Positions 1-10,590 of a stretch of DNA of 64,000 bases are shown piece after piece (the first letter of the stretch is position 1; the number at the start of each line of letters is the position of its first letter). Source of the DNA: Erythroxylum novogranatense (Eukaryota; Streptophyta; Magnoliopsida; Malpighiales; Erythroxylaceae); NCBI GenBank assembly GCA_029891385.1, contig CM057233.1:36253540-36317539 (forward strand). Reading direction: 5' to 3'. The translations under genes were made by a program, and so were the position numbers. The notes beneath the pieces were generated by a model that ran no database searches, was not told the DNA's origin, and was given only the letters and a program-made list of their open reading frames with translations.

Positions 1-130
1 TAAACTTTGCTCCAGCAATTACTCCACTTTAAATAGCCTAACTGAAATATTGCTAGTTTTCAATATTGCTACTTTAGATCAACAATTTGAATAGTTGAAA
101 GAGTATATATAACTGAACTATCAAAGCCGA
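1..130. other. AT-rich sequence, nothing recognised
   Basis: No convincing coding frame, RNA gene or transposon boundary is visible. It leads into the tandem repeat that follows. Confidence 0.5.
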
Positions 131-346
131 AATTGATACGAAATAGAGTTCTAAATATTACGAAATTGAAATGAAATAGAGGTTTAAATGTTACGAAATT
201 GATATGAAATAAAGTTCTAAATGTTACAAAATTGATATAAAATATAGTTCTAAATATTATAAAACTTATCACTACCATAAATTGATATAAAATAAAGTTC
301 TAAATATTATAGAAATTAATATAAAATAGAATTCTAAATGTTACAA
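131..346. repeat. 33-bp AT-rich minisatellite, about six copies
   Basis: Imperfect units begin near 131, 164, 197, 230, 280 and 314. Each runs AATTGATATGAAATA, then GTTCTAAATGTTAC. The first four are spaced exactly 33 bp; about 17 extra bases precede the fifth. The small open frame through it is a by-product of the repeat period (a multiple of 3), not a gene. Confidence 0.8.
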
Positions 347-390
347 ACCTCCACAATACCAGAGAGAAGTAACTCTAATACTCCATTCTA

Positions 391-630
391 ACTAAATTCC
401 ATCCTAATGTATAACCAAATTCCATCCTAATGTAACTCTAAGTGTATAACCAAATTCCATCCTAATGTAACTCTAATAGTCCATTCTTAACTAAAGAACC
501 TTTTTTTAGTTAATAGTCCATTCAATCTAGAAGACTCTTTTTGTTATTAGGATTACGGTGCCCTCCTTTCATGTTTAGGATTACGGTGCCCTCCTTCAAT
601 CTAGACTCTTTTTGTTATTAGGGTCCTGAA
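391..630. repeat. Short local direct duplications
   Basis: Three copies of AAATTCCATCCTAATGTA lie between 391 and 480. AGGATTACGGTGCCCTCCTT occurs at 549 and again at 577. TCAATCTAG followed by ACTCTTTTTGTTATTAGG occurs near 522 and 597. The last pair flanks the 28-bp duplication, so the duplications are nested. They end where the SWIB-like reading frame begins on the minus strand. Confidence 0.7.
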
Positions 631-820
631 GATTGTTGCCCTTGATGTGCGACCAAATGAGCTTCAAAGCTTGGGTTCGAGAAATCTCGTTGGTTCCTAC
701 AAGCTCAGCCATTTCTGGCAAAACACGGCAAGGCCTCATAACACCGATCGTCACTTCTCTTCTCTTCCGTTCAGTATGCTTCCGGTCCATCAACAGTTCC
801 CATATTTTTGAGCTTATTGC
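599..820 (-). pseudogene. SWIB-domain gene fragment, downstream half, cut by the Copia element
   Basis: Read on the minus strand, the segment is open and contains a SWIB/MDM2-type core: RPCRVLPEMAELVG, EISRTQALKLIWSHIK and GNNLQDPNNK. SWIB domains occur in chromatin-remodelling subunits and in small plant organelle proteins. The alternation of ISRTQ, a W-x-x-I-K helix and NNLQ-P is the family signature. The frame ends soon after NNKK, short of the usual CDEKL tail, so the domain is incomplete or an intron follows. Upstream the frame runs without a stop to the Copia LTR at 821 and appears to resume beyond the element at 10342. It could be an interrupted host gene, a processed copy or a transposon-captured fragment. 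Confidence 0.6.
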
Positions 821-1804
821 TGAAGTGAATCACACGTTAATACAATGATTATAAAACGATATAAGAATGCATGAGAAGGGGGTTGAATTGTGTATTCCCC
901 TTTTTGAAAAATTCTTTCAAAAATGTTTGTTAGAAATAAAATTCTTTTACAGAACTTCCGATAGATTCTAATTAATCAAAACTTTGAAAACTTTGTTTAC
1001 GAACTAAGTAATGATAAAACTTGAATCTAAAAGAGAGATAGAGTAAGAGTAGTTGACACAGCGATTTATCCTGGTTCACCCCAAACTGTGGGCTACGTCC
1101 AATCCTCAGAGTTCTTTATGAGATTTCACTATCTCTTCAACTTTTACAAGTATTCTTTACGAGCCTCTTCAGGTCTCTACAATCAGTATTCTTTCACACT
1201 TAGCCTCTGCAGGCCATCTGTACTACTTTCTCACAGAAAAGCATTTGAAACTTATTACAGTAAAAATAGTTCTTGGCTAATTTGCACAGTATGCTTTTTA
1301 CAGTCGCGTAGATGTAATTCATCTAATTTTTCAACTAATTTTGCAATCTTCGACTTCGACTTATTTTTATAACCTTCGTCTCCAACTGCTTCTTGATTCT
1401 TGTTTATGGATTCTTGCTTCTTGAATCTTGTTTCTTGAATCTTTAAAAGAAACGACTAATTAGTTGAGTTCTGTAACTAACCCGAACTGACTCTTGCATC
1501 TGCTTTTCAATTCTTCTTCTACGTCTGTTTTTTTAATTCGCGTCTTCGTCTGTTTTTAATTTGTGTCTGCGTCTGCGTCTGCGTCTGTTTTCCTCTTTTG
1601 CGTCTGCGTCTGTTTTTCTTAGCATCTGCGTCTGTCTTCTGTAAAGGCTGCGTCTGTCTTTACGTAAGGTCTCAAATCTGTCTTTACGTAAGTCTGCGTC
1701 TGCGTTGCTTCATCTGTATTCATTCATCTGCTTTTATTTTTCTTTTATTTTTCTCTTTGTTATATATCAAAATTATATCTAAGAAAAGTCATTTTGACTT
1801 AACA
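821..1804 (-). repeat. 3' LTR of the Copia element
   Basis: Bounded by TG at 821 and CA at 1804, about 984 bp. It matches 9306-10282 along its length with scattered substitutions and small indels. Near 1560-1700 it carries a run of GCGTCT hexamers. The inner edge abuts a polypurine tract, which shows this is the 3' LTR of a minus-strand element. Confidence 0.92.
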
Positions 1805-1820
1805 ATCTCCCCCTTTTTTA
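1805..1820 (-). promoter_or_regulatory. Polypurine tract of the Copia element
   Basis: The plus strand reads ATCTCCCCCTTTTTTATG directly after the LTR terminus, so the minus strand has an A6G5-type purine run immediately upstream of TGTTAAGTC. This is the expected plus-strand DNA priming site. Confidence 0.85.
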
Positions 1821-2109
1821 TGATAACAAATTATATACCAAAAAAGAAAACAAAATACAATGTATAAGAAGAAAAACTTATCTTCAAAAATCTTCTTTTT
1901 CTTCTTCCTTTCATTTCTTCGTCTCCTTCAATCACACCCTTTTCAGATTCTTTTATGCTTATTCTCTTCTCCTCTGCTCATTCTCTTCTCCCCCTATTTG
2001 TTATAATAAAAAATGATTAATGACGGCGACTCTTCAATAGTTCTATCATCATCTTCTTCAAATCATTCATTGTCTCCTTTATCTCGTTGACTTCTCTACG
2101 TAATTTGTT

Positions 2110-3159
2110 GATTTCAGCTTATGAGTCCAACAGTGAGGAGGATTGATCAATATCTGCTGAGGGAGCAGTGAACGCAGTTGTTGTAGCATAAGCATCCGAG
2201 GAAGGAATGTAATCTTCTCGAATCGCAAATGTGGGTGGATGAATGAATACATTTGACTCTGGGATGTCCAAGTCATAGGAAGCAGGTAGCATAAGCAACT
2301 GTCTTCCTTGCAGGGGTATAGCTTTAGCTTCAATGGACTGTGTATTAGATAAAGGTCTAATACGCAAAACTGTCTGAACAAGGAATTCAATAAAGGTTCC
2401 TATGATCAATCTTCCCTTTACTGGACGGTGTTCATTCTTGTCTGTAAAGCTTCAACTAGCTCAGTCTGAAATCTCTGTCGAAGTGCATGCCTCATCAATT
2501 TTCCGCACTTCTTCTGCAATCTAATCTATGGACAGATCATCACTGATTCCTTCTGGATATAGCTTCTTTTTCTTTTTATTCATATCCAAAGGATATCTTG
2601 GCTGAGTGTCTGGTACAACCTTTATTATCAACTATTCTGTGACTGGATAAATAGTGTATGGACGAGAAGACATTTTTGTAGGGTATGGCTTTGTAGCAGC
2701 ATACCTTAAGGTATCATAGAAGTTCCTTTCGTCTTCATTCAATATATGCCATGTCTCACCATTTATCAGAATAGGTTGTAAGACAGCCTTTATTTGCCTT
2801 CTTGGTTGACTGCAGATGGCAATTGCAGTACTCCTCCTTGTCACCACTTCAACCAGTCTGACTTTAAACTTATCCTTTCTTAAAAATTCAGAATAGTTGT
2901 GAACGACCAGACTAGGTTCAACATATTTCTCCAATGGTACCTGCACTGAGCTCAAATCTGTTGTGACCTCTTGTTGATTATCAACAGGAGTAGGCTGAAC
3001 CAGGCTGGGCTCTACTGGTTCCTCCGGTTGCTCAACAATGGGAGTATTCTTCTCTTGATTAACTTCCATAGGAGTAGACAAACTCCTCCTTCGACTAACT
3101 ACTTTAGTCTTTATTCTCGGAGTTTTCTTAACTTGAGACTTCTGTATCTCAGACTCCAA
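2110..3159 (-). pseudogene. C-terminal part of the Copia extra (env-position) frame, broken
   Basis: Two open pieces lie at 3159-2632 (175 codons) and 2409-2119 (96 codons). They are separated from each other and from 3571-4389 by stops or frame changes. The first is rich in Pro, Glu, Val and Lys at its start (repeated VEPSLV and PVEPS), then has a compact region with a TWHILNEDERNFYDTL stretch. I recognise no enzyme. Position after RNase H and before the polypurine tract matches the optional third gene of Sireviruses. The 1821-2110 leader has no supported coding content. Confidence 0.5.
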
Positions 3160-3570
3160 TTTTCTCTTCTTCTCAGTCTACTTGCTCTGTTTGGCTGATT
3201 CTTCCTCCAAAATTGAGACGAGAGATCTTGTCACCTTTCGTGTGTTGGATCCAGAGGCTTCTACGTATTCCTGCTCTCTGGCTCTTCTCTCTTCTTGTTG
3301 CCTTAAAGTTCAAATCCTAAGTGATCTCCTTGCTTTCTTAGTAATTTCACCCAAAAGATTCTCTCCTTTCCTTTTTGTCGCACCATCGTCTGTCCTCCGA
3401 GCTACATTATACTCTTCTCTAGGACATTCCTGTTTTATCAGAGCCCTTCCATATAATCTTCTCCTTTCTTCTATTGACATACTCACTCTTCCATGGGATC
3501 TAGAACTTGTTGTTGGAGATTTCTTTAATAATCGCTTCCCCTCAGTTCTAGTTCTCCTTGAAGAGTCTGC

Positions 3571-4389
3571 TTATTCTTTAATCACTTTCCTCAGACCCAT
3601 TCGCCGTGTAGTGATTGAGTCAATAGTACTCTTCACAGGTACAATCCTTATATTTCCTTTGTGTAGAAGGACTCCGGATTCCTTAAAAATCCTTGTAAGA
3701 AGCATGCCGTAAGGATAGCTGTTTGTATCATTCATCCCCTTAATCATATAATGGAAGATTAAGAAGGGTAAGTCAATAGGATTGCGATTCAGCAGGTAGA
3801 ACAAACATTGTTCATCCAGGGTGGTCACCAAATGCCTTGAACCTGCTCTGGGTATGATGCAATTAAACAAAATCGCATGAAGAACCCTAGCTTTCGGGAC
3901 CAGACTCGAAGTCTTCCTCTCCGAAGGGTCATTCACTCCATACAACTGTTTGCTAACATCTTCTTCCTTCATGTTGACCATTGTCATCCACTTAGCCTTG
4001 GTTGACAGAGTCTCACCAACCGATGGAAAATCGGTCACCATCCTTATCAGCTCCTTTGTCACGACAACAGATATACCATCTACTGAGGATACAATAGTGT
4101 TGTCTACAAGTTGAGCATTCTTCCAAAAGTTAAATACCTCATTGGTGTGCACTGGTTCTCGTACCTGGAAGAAATTCCTCCAACCAGCTCTTTCAATCTC
4201 AGGTTCTACATCCATACCATCCTTCCTTAGTGACTCGAAATCCACATGCCTTATGAATATCATAGCTACCTCCATTGTTTCAGAACGAAAACTGACTCTG
4301 GTAAGCTTTTCTTCTAGGGTAGGATGATTGAGAGAATTTGGAAAGCAAGACGAACCGTCTATAGATGAGAATAACCGCAATGATCTCAA
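3571..4389 (-). pseudogene. Extra Copia frame with plant-transposon domain (PF20167-like)
   Basis: This 272-codon open piece lies downstream of RNase H and before the 3' LTR. From residue 60 on it has the pattern of the plant retroelement domain that I recall as Pfam 'putative plant transposon protein': RHVDFESL, then W-x-NFF, an EVFNFWKNA helix, a VDGI-V turn, HAILFNCIIPR, and a Leu-rich FLIFHYMIKGMNDT segment ending in YGMLLTRIFKESGV. Its role is unknown. I see no signal peptide or clear membrane anchor here, so env-like describes position only. It probably starts slightly upstream and is cut at 3571. Stops separate it from the pieces at 3159-2110. Confidence 0.6.
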
Positions 4390-4537
4390 CTTCAGGCTAC
4401 TTGCAGTGTCTTATCACGCGTGCCCTAGAATCGTCGGGATTCTAAAGATCGTGAAACGTTTCCCTCCAAAACTTCCTTGTTAGCGAAGTTACCAGCTGTA
4501 ACTCAATGTTTCTAACACCATTAATTTTGACGTTCCT

Positions 4538-5902
4538 TTAGCCTGACTGTTTGCTTAACATTACCATGTTAAGGTTGCGTCTGATCTTCTGGAACCGTTC
4601 TTCATTTAATGGTTTAGTGAAGATGTCTACCCACTGATACTCTGTTTCGATGAACTGTAGTTTAACTACCTTCCTCTGAACATAATCTCTCAAGAAGTGA
4701 TGTCTGACTTCGATGTGTTTCACTCTCGAATGCTGGATCGGATTCTTTGATGATTGATTGCCTTTGGTGTTGTCGCAATAGATTGGAATCTCCTCTTCTT
4801 GAACTGAATAGTCTTCAAGTTGATATTTGATCCACAACGTTTGTGAACAACAACTTGCGGCAGACATATACTCTACTTCGGCAATTGATAGAGCGATTGA
4901 GCTTTGTCTCTTGCTTGACCATGAAACTAAGTTTGAGCCAAGAAAGTGACATCCTCCACTTGTGCTCTTCCTTTCGATTCTATCTCCGGCATAGTCCGCG
5001 TTGCAATATTCGATTAACCTGAAATCTTTACCTTTCTCAAACATTAAGCAAATATCAGTAGTACCTGCTAGATATCTCATAATCCTGTTAATAGCAATAT
5101 AATGAGACTCTCTAGGATCAGCCTGAAACCTTGCACACAAGCATACACTGAACAATATATCAGGTCTACTTGCTGTAAGATAGAGTAAAGAACCTATCAT
5201 CCCTCTATACAGGGTTTGATCCACCTTCTTACCATTTACATCTTTCGACAAAAGGTTTGAAGGATGCATTGGAGTAATCATTGGTTTCACATTTTGCATA
5301 TCAAACTTATTCAACAATTCTTTCACATATTTTTGTTGATGGATAAAGATTTTCTCTTCGGTTTGCTTAACATGCAACCCAAGAAAGAACTTCAACTCAC
5401 CCATCATGCTCATTTCAAATTCATTTTTCATTAGACTCTCAAACTTCATGCATAACTTCTTTGAAGTAGCACCAAAAATAATATCATCAACATAGATCTG
5501 TACTATAATAAATTCATTTTCATAATTCTTCCTAAAAAGCGTCTTATCAACTTGACCTCTACTAAAACCATTCTCTAAGAGAAAAGTACTCGGACTATCA
5601 TACCAAGCTCTAGGAGTTTGCTTCGGGCCATATAAGGCTTTATGAAGTCTATAGACATGGTCTGGATTCTTAACATCCTCGAAACCAGGTGGTTGCTTAA
5701 CATACACCTCTTCGTCTATAAAACCATTCAGAAAGACACTCTTCACATCCATCTGAAATAGCTTTATATTATGACAGACCGCATATGCCAGCAATATCCT
5801 AATGGCTTCAAGTCTTGCTACTGGAGCATATGTCTCATTGTAGTCTATTCCTTCTTGCTGATTATAGTCTTGTGCTAGTAATCTAGCCTTATTTCGACTC
5901 AC
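4538..5902 (-). pseudogene. Copia reverse transcriptase and RNase H
   Basis: An open piece of 454 codons. RT motifs appear in order: ETYAPVARLEAIR near residue 25, FQMDVKSVFLNG near 50, QPPGFED, LYGPKQTPRAWYD and the catalytic YVDDIIFG near 138. RNase H follows with YCNADYAGD, KSTSGGCHFLG, the SIAEVEYMSAA block and IYCDNTKG, ending KHIEVRHHFLRDYV and a VDIFTKPL tail. Several consensus positions are altered: AEVEY for the usual AEAEY, CNADYAGD for the usual CDADYAGD, KQTPRAW for KQAPRAW. Function is therefore doubtful. The upstream linker (5903-6187) continues the family pattern but holds stops. Confidence 0.85.
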
Positions 5903-6187
5903 TCTTCCTGATTCGTCTAACTTATTCTTAAATACCCATCTAGTTCCTATAATGGATTTCTTAGGGGATTTCGGAACTAAGGATCAAACATTATTCCTAG
6001 TAAATTGATTCAGCTCCTCTTGCATGGCTAACACCCAAGCTTCGTCTCGAAGAGCTTCCTCAACCTTCTTAGGCTCTATTTCAGAGATAAAAGTCACATT
6101 AGCTTCTCTTCTGAATCTGGACCTTGTCCTAACTCCTTCTGAGGTCTCTCCGATAATCAACTCTTCTGGATGAGAACTTTTATATTT

Positions 6188-6574
6188 TCAGTCTCTTTTC
6201 AGTCCAATAGTTTCTGGAATATCTTCAACTTTGTCTTCTTGAGTACCTGGTGCTGGAGTTTCTGTTGTGTCATCTATGTTCTTTGAAGGACCTTCACTCT
6301 CCATGTCATCTTCCTTATGGGGTTGGGGACTATCATCAAACTTGACATGGATGGTCTCCTCAACTGTCTTTGAAATAAGGTTGTACACCCAGAATGCCTT
6401 AGACGATGATGAGTAGCCTAGGAAGATTCCTGGATAGGTCTTTGAATCGAATTTACCCAACAGCTCCTTTGTGTTCAGAAAAGAGCATTTGCACCCAAAT
6501 GGATGAAAGTAAGATATGTTTGGTCTTCTTCCATTCCATAACTCATAAGGAGTCTTCTTCCACATGGGTCGCAA
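6188..6574 (-). pseudogene. Copia integrase C-terminal region and pol linker
   Basis: Contains the post-catalytic integrase motif KTPYELWNGRRPNISYFHPFG, followed by FLGYSSSSKAFWVYN and an acidic linker with many Glu, Asp and Pro. In an intact element this is fused to the integrase core at 6475-7374. Here the two overlap in different frames, so a frameshift lies around 6560-6590. Confidence 0.8.
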
Positions 6575-7374
6575 CAGAATTCTATTATGAATATAGCATC
6601 TTTGTATTCACGACTTCCCTTGAAGTACTTAGGAAGATTCATCTCACAAAGCATAGTCCTAGCCATTTCTTGAATCGTCCTGTTCTTCCTTTCAACAACT
6701 CCATTCTGTTGTGGAGTCCTGGGAGCAGAGAAATTGTGGAAAATTCCATTCTCCTCATAGAATAATCTAAACTTCTCATTCTCAAACTCTCCACCATGGT
6801 CACTCCTGATACTAGCTATAGACATTCCTTTTTCATTCTGTAACTTTCTGGATAAGGTCCTAAAATACTTAAAAGATTCATCTTTTTGTGATAAAAACAA
6901 TATCCAACAAAATCGAGTAAAGTCATCAACAATAACAAGTCCATATTTCTTTCTGCCAAGACTTATTGTCCTTGTTGGACCAAATAAATCCACATGTAAC
7001 AACTCTAAAGATCTAGATGATGTTACAAAATTTTTAGAAGAAAATGAAGTTTTAACTTGTTTTCCTTTCAAACAATTTTCACAGAAAAACTCTTTGTCAA
7101 AACTTATTTTTGGTAATCCTCTTACCAAATCATGTTTTGCTAACTTTGAAATGTGTTTAAAAGAGACATGACCTAGCTTTTTATGCCAAACTAGCCTTTC
7201 TTCTTCGGAAGATAGAAGACATGAAACATTTTGACTTTGAAAATCTTTTAAATCAATTTTGTAAAGATTATTTCTTCTCTTGGCAGAGAAAAGTATAGAC
7301 CCATCTTTGTGACCCATCTTTGTTTCTGACTTCACAAAGATTTTGATTGAATGTGACTGTGAAACCAAAATCAC
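6475..7374 (-). pseudogene. Copia integrase (GAG-pre-integrase plus catalytic core)
   Basis: The N-terminal zinc-binding part is seen as WHKKLGHVSFKHISKL followed by CENCLKGK (HHCC type). The DDE core follows: first Asp in LLHVDLFGPTR and VIVDDFTRF, second in IRSDHGGEFEN, Glu in NGVVERKNRTIQEMAR. All three catalytic positions are retained. The last 50 or so residues of this frame are out of register because of the frameshift to 6188-6574. This enzyme would insert the element's cDNA into the genome. Confidence 0.85.
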
Positions 7375-7610
7375 ACAATTGACTGACGCTGATCAAATTA
7401 TGTTTCAGACCATCAACAAGCAGTACATTATTTATGCATACACAGGAATTTTTACCTATCTTATCGATTCCAATAATCTTGCCTTGCTGGTTGTCTCCAA
7501 AAGTTACCGATCCTCCCTTCTTATACTGAAGGTCTAGGAATATAGACCTTCTTCCCGTCATATGTCGCGAGCATCCACTGTCTAAATACCAATGGTGCTT
7601 GCCGTATCTT
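7268..7610 (-). pseudogene. Copia aspartic protease
   Basis: The minus strand near 7570-7600 encodes WYLDSGCSRHMTG, the Copia protease active site with DSG. It is followed by GSVTFGDNQQGKIIG, VLLVDGLKHNLISVSQLCD and FTVTFNQNLC. It ends by overlapping the integrase frame at 7374, indicating another frame change. The enzyme would cleave the gag-pol polyprotein. Confidence 0.8.
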
Positions 7611-8183
7611 CCAAGGAAGGATATCTGTAGGAGAAACTATTTTACTTTTTGGTACCCATATTTTCTTGGGTCCTTTATGGTTAGTAGTATGCACATAATG
7701 AGTTCTTTGATGCATATTACTTGAACGTTGATTAACACGAGATTTATTATAGTTTCTCTTTTGAGAGAAAGGGTTCTTATGAGGATAAGACATATTGCAT
7801 GTAAACCCTAATCCGGTTTTATCACTCGGATGTCTACATTTTTCAAGCATCTCATTCATTTTCTTTGTGCTCTCGATGAAAGTAGCTAAATCAGCTGACA
7901 GATTCTTAATTCTCAGTTTCAGCTGATTGATCTCTTCTGATCTATCTATGACTTTCTTTTTTTCCTCTAATTGCTTCTTTAGACAGATATTTTCTCTCTC
8001 TATTAATTCCGTATGTCTAATATTTTCTACATACTTTTTCTTTAACAGTTTGTACTGTTTCATAATAGCATAAGAATCTTCTAACAATTCTGAGTAGGCA
8101 TCGTGCAAGTTATCGTAATCAGATTTTACCTCCTCATCACTTTCTTCCTCGGCTACCAGGCAGATGTTTGCATGTTCAGACAA
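7521..8183 (-). pseudogene. Copia gag-pol spacer with coiled coil
   Basis: A 220-codon piece. Residues 15-110 are charged and heptad-like (EESDEEVKSDYDNLHDAYSE, LKKKYVEN, IERENICLKKQLEEKKKV, INQLKLRIKNLSADL), a likely coiled coil. A basic Asn/Arg/His-rich region follows (NYNKSRVNQRSSNMHQ) and then PKKIWVPKS. This lies between the zinc knuckle and the protease, a region often enlarged in Sirevirus-type gag. The last 25 residues are out of frame relative to the DSG protease. Confidence 0.65.
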
Positions 8184-8283
8184 CTCAGAAACTGTATCTG
8201 ATTATGATGAATCTAGGTCCTCCCACGTTGCCATTATGCTTTTCTTGCCTTCTCTACTCTTCTTTGGTTTCTTCTTTAGAGTA

Positions 8284-8340
8284 GGACATTCGGACTTGTA
8301 GTGTCCAGGCTGATCGCACTTGTAGCAAATGACAGATGAC
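8284..8340 (-). pseudogene. Gag zinc knuckle (CCHC)
   Basis: Minus-strand translation gives CYKCDQPGHYKSECP followed by a Lys-rich tail: an exact C-x2-C-x4-H-x4-C nucleocapsid motif for binding genomic RNA. It is separated from the main gag piece (ending 8417) and from 8183-7521 by stops. Confidence 0.85.
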
Positions 8341-8416
8341 TTCTCTGGTTTAGCCTCATCTTTTTTATTCTTCTTGAAAGTCTAATTTCCTTTGGACTTC
8401 TTCTTCCACATGCGTC

Positions 8417-9248
8417 TTATCTTTCTAGAGATGAAAGATAATTCGTCATCTTCATCACTTGACTCTTGTTCTGATTGGTTGGAATCGTCATTCTTTGTTC
8501 TTCAATCTTTAACGCTTTTGATGACTTCCCCATTCTTTGAGTCTTGTGATTCTTTTGTCTGGCCTTCAACGCTATCGACTTGTCCTGTTTGGACTTGTCT
8601 TCAGCATTGAGTTCAACTTCATGAATCTTCAAGCATCCAAGCAACTCGTCAAGCTTTAACACGCTCAAATCTTTGGCTTCCTGCACCGCAGTAACTTTAG
8701 GTCTCCACCTCTTCGGAAGACTTCTTAAGATGTTTCGAACATGATCTTGATTATTGTACGTTCTTCCAAGAGCTTTCAATCCATTGACAATTGTTTGAAA
8801 TCTTCCAAACATTTGATCAATAGATTCTTCATCTTTCATCCTGAAAAGCTCGTACTGGTGTACAAGAATGCTTATCTTGGATTCTTTAACTTGGCTTGTG
8901 CCTTCGTGAGCAATGGACAATGTGTCCCACATCTCCTTCGCGGTGTCGCATCCGTGGACTTTGTCATACTCGCTCCTGCTTAGGGCACAGGTCAAGAAGA
9001 ACTTCGCTTTTGAGTTCAGCTGTATTCTCGCCTTTTGGTCAGCCGTCCATCTGATTCGTGGAATAGAATTCCCATCTTCATCTACTGGTGTATAAGGTCC
9101 ATTCTCTATCACGTCCCAAAGGTCGACATGAGTAGATTCTATGAATAGCCGCATCCTATCTTTCCAAAGAATGATAATCTTCTCGTTGAATCTTTGGAGG
9201 TCTAGTGACTGAGGCTCCTTCTGCGATGTATATATGCGATTTCGCCAT
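8417..9248 (-). pseudogene. Copia gag capsid (UBN2/retrotransposon gag type)
   Basis: The likely start is the ATG at 9248 (MAKSHIYIAEGAS), shortly downstream of the primer site. One frame change or stop near 9165 separates it from the long piece at 9154-8417 (245 codons). That piece has RMRLFIEST, DLWDVIENGP, SEYDKVHGCDTAKEMWDTL, YELFRMKDEESIDQMFGRF and RSLPKRWRPKVTAVQEAKDL, all characteristic of Copia gag. The end is Lys-rich. It would form the virus-like particle shell. Confidence 0.85.
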
Positions 9249-9287
9249 TATCTTTGATCCACACTTTGCTATAGTGATCCTTGGATA

Positions 9288-9304
9288 CCAGGCTCTGATA
9301 CTAA
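9288..9304 (-). promoter_or_regulatory. Primer-binding site of the Copia element
   Basis: The minus strand just inside the right LTR reads TAGTATCAGAGCCTGG, close to the complement of the initiator tRNA-Met 3' end (TGGTATCAGAGC). This marks the right LTR as the 5' LTR and agrees with minus-strand coding. Confidence 0.85.
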
Positions 9305-9305
9305 T

Positions 9306-10341
9306 TGAAGTGAATCACACGTTAATACAATGCTTATAAAACGATATAAGAATGCACGAGAAGGGGGGGTTGAATTGTGTATTCCCCTTTTTGAAAAATT
9401 CTTTCAAAAATGTTTGTTAGAAATAAAATTCTTTACTGAACTTCCGATAGATTCTAATTAATCAAAACTTTGAAAACTTTGTTTACTTAACTAAGTAATT
9501 ATAAAACTTGAATCTAAAGAGATAGAGTAAGAGTAGTTGACACATGATTTATCTGGTTCACCCCAAACCGTGGCTACGTCCGATCCTCGAGTTCTTTACG
9601 AGATTTCACTATCTCTTGACTTTTACAAGTATTCTTTACGAGCCTCTTGGTCTCTACAATCGTATTCTTTCACACTTAGCCTTTGCAGCTATCTGCACTA
9701 CTTCCTCACGGAAAAGTGTTTGAAACTTATTACAGTAAAAATAGCTCTCGGCTAATTTGCACAGTGTGCTTTTTACGATCACGTAGATGTAATTCAGCTA
9801 ATTTTTCAACAAACTTTGCAATCTTCGACTTCGACTTGTTTTTATAGCCTTCGTCTCCAACTGCTTCTTGATTCTTGTTTCTGGATTCTTGCTTCTTGAA
9901 TCTTGTTTCTTGAATCTTTAAAAGAAACGGTTAATTAGTTGAGTTCAGAATTAACTCGAATCGACTTTTAAGCGTCGCTTTCAATTCTTCTTCTGCGTCT
10001 GTTTTTTTAATTCGCGTCTTCGTCTGTTTTTAATTTGTGTCTGCGTCTGCGTCTGCGTCTGCGTCTGTTTTCCTCTTTTGCGTCTGCGTCTGTTTTTCTT
10101 AGCGTTTGCGTCTATCTTTCTGTCCGTCTGTGTCTGTTTTTCTTAGCGTCTACGTCTGTCTTTCTTAGCGTCTGCGTCTGCGTTGCTTCGTCTATATTTC
10201 TTCGTCTGCTTTTATTTTTCTTTTATTTTTCTCTTTGTTATACATCAAAATTATATCTAAGTAAAGTCATTTTGACTTAACACTTGCTACTCTTTGTTAT
10301 ACATCAAAATTATATCTAAGTAAAGTCATTTTGACTTAACA
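9306..10341 (-). repeat. 5' LTR of the Copia element with duplicated 59-bp terminus
   Basis: The LTR proper is 9306-10282, matching 821-1804. The last 59 bp (10231-10289, beginning CTCTTTGTTATACATC) are repeated almost exactly at 10290-10348, including the terminal GACTTAACA and the following CTTGCTAC. The true outer end is therefore 10282 or 10341. A GCGTCT hexamer run occupies about 10035-10195. Confidence 0.88.
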
Positions 10342-10590
10342 CTTGCTACAAAGTTCCTCGATGACCTTCTCTGCATCTTCCTCCGTCGTCTCCTTGGCTG
10401 TTTACTCCACCAGGCCCTCGCCGACCCACCAGGCCCTTGCCGACCCACCGTATCTTTCTCAAGTTTGGTAAGATTCTTCGGTGTAGACTTTATGTACTTG
10501 AGGTCACTTCGCAGCTTCTCGAGTGCACCAAAATGGTGAAGTTCATCTGTCTTGCCACTATTATTGCCGGCGACACTCTCATCTTCCTGT
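10342..10590 (-). pseudogene. SWIB-gene fragment, upstream half beyond the Copia insertion
   Basis: The minus strand has a frame TTEEDAEKVIEELCSK reaching the LTR edge, in the phase that continues into the SWIB frame at 820 if the Copia element and one target duplication are ignored. Just upstream is a stop, next to two copies of GTGGGTCGGCRAGGGCCTGG (10396-10450). Further upstream another frame has LEKLRSDLKYIKSTPKNL. I do not recognise this N-terminal part. The reading is a broken gene or captured fragment. Confidence 0.4.

Larger units (their letters stand above)
821..10341 (-). mobile_element. Copia LTR retrotransposon, Sirevirus-like layout, 9.5 kb
   Basis: Both LTRs are present and begin TGAAGTGAATCACACG on the plus strand, ending GACTTAACA. 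Read on the minus strand the order is 5' LTR, primer site, gag, zinc knuckle, protease, integrase, RT/RNase H, extra frame, polypurine tract, 3' LTR. Integrase before RT is the Copia order. An extra frame after RNase H, the large size and a long coiled-coil gag resemble the Sirevirus lineage; that assignment is inference. Flanking 5-bp target duplications are ATTGC (816-820) and CTTGC after the right LTR, four of five matching. Frameshifts and stops in gag, protease-integrase and the pol linker make it non-autonomous. Confidence 0.9.

Noticed and set aside
2110..4389. True retroviral envelope gene
   Set aside because: Position matches env, but there is no signal peptide, fusion or transmembrane pattern; the domain is the plant-transposon type.
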